A DNA stretch of 64,000 nt from Okapia johnstoni (taxonomy: Eukaryota > Chordata > Mammalia > Artiodactyla > Giraffidae): positions 2,653,501-2,717,500 of the forward strand of contig JAGTYA010000026.1 of NCBI GenBank assembly GCA_024291935.2. Reading direction: 5' to 3'. The notes below the pieces were generated by a model that was not told the origin of the DNA, did no database searches, and saw nothing but the letters and a program-made list of their open reading frames with translations. Shown piece by piece: positions 63,915 to 64,000 of this stretch. Each line of letters opens with the position of its first letter. Position 1 is the first letter of the stretch. A program made the translations under genes and the position numbers.

Positions 63915-64000
63915 ATCAGGTTCTTCTTTATTATTGAGGTGAGACACACATAAAACCAACCATTTAAAACTGTACAGTTCAGTGGCATTTAGTACAAAAA
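63915..64000 (-). mobile_element. Old L1 3' end, cut by window end
   Basis: Antisense L1 3' end: TTTATTATTGAGGTGAGACA, CACATAAAACCAACCATTTA, AACTGTACAGTTCAGTGGCA, TTTAGTACA. The element continues beyond the window. Confidence 0.82.

Noticed and set aside
1..64000. CRISPR arrays, operons, phage or plasmid modules
   Set aside because: The repeats present are ruminant transposons and microsatellites. No spacer-repeat array or prokaryotic gene organisation exists here.

Overview
This is nuclear DNA from a ruminant, most likely a bovid (cattle, sheep, goat or a relative). The evidence is the repeats: BovB (an RTE-type LINE), its dependent SINEs Bov-tA and BOV-A2, the cetartiodactyl tRNA-derived CHR SINEs, and the ruminant form of L1. 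Older mammalian repeats (MIR, L2, MLT1 LTRs, MER20) lie beneath them. The repeats cannot separate cattle from sheep or goat. I recognise no exon of a named protein-coding gene. Almost every open frame in the window is a repeat read in one frame or a chance frame in GC-rich DNA.

Layout. 1-13.4 kb: single-copy DNA with BovB, Bov-tA, two MLT1 LTRs, L1 3' ends and a MER20. 13.5-24.9 kb: L1 3' ends in both orientations, several split by younger SINEs, plus an old L1 carrying both a MER20 and a CHR SINE. 25.2-29.0 kb: a repeat-poor AT-rich block, then a stretch at 28.2-29.0 kb that looks like a conserved non-coding element. 29.5-39.6 kb: a dense mosaic of L1, BovB and SINEs, with a BOV-A2 that still has a perfect target-site duplication. 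40.4-42.8 kb: a strong CpG island with GC boxes, a G-quadruplex motif and consensus splice donors on the + strand. It is the one clear gene-linked landmark and looks like the promoter and first exon(s) of a gene whose body continues outside or is not recognisable. 43.2-50 kb: mostly single-copy flank or intron-like DNA with scattered SINEs. 50.4-52.6 kb and 58.9-60.6 kb: the two long BovB copies. The first is riddled with stops and has lost its catalytic motif. The second keeps nearly all of its reverse transcriptase in two frames separated by one missing base. 53.9-55.6 kb: a three-level nest of L1, L1 and SINE. 61.5-62 kb: an apparent solo LTR on the minus strand. 62.8-64 kb: a hAT-type remnant, and an L1 cut by the window edge.

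There is no operon, no functional gene set and no microbial-type system here. The interest lies in the unassigned CpG-island promoter, a few candidate conserved regulatory stretches, and the dated layering of transposons. Repeat boundaries were read by eye and should be taken as accurate to about 10-30 bp unless a duplication is quoted.
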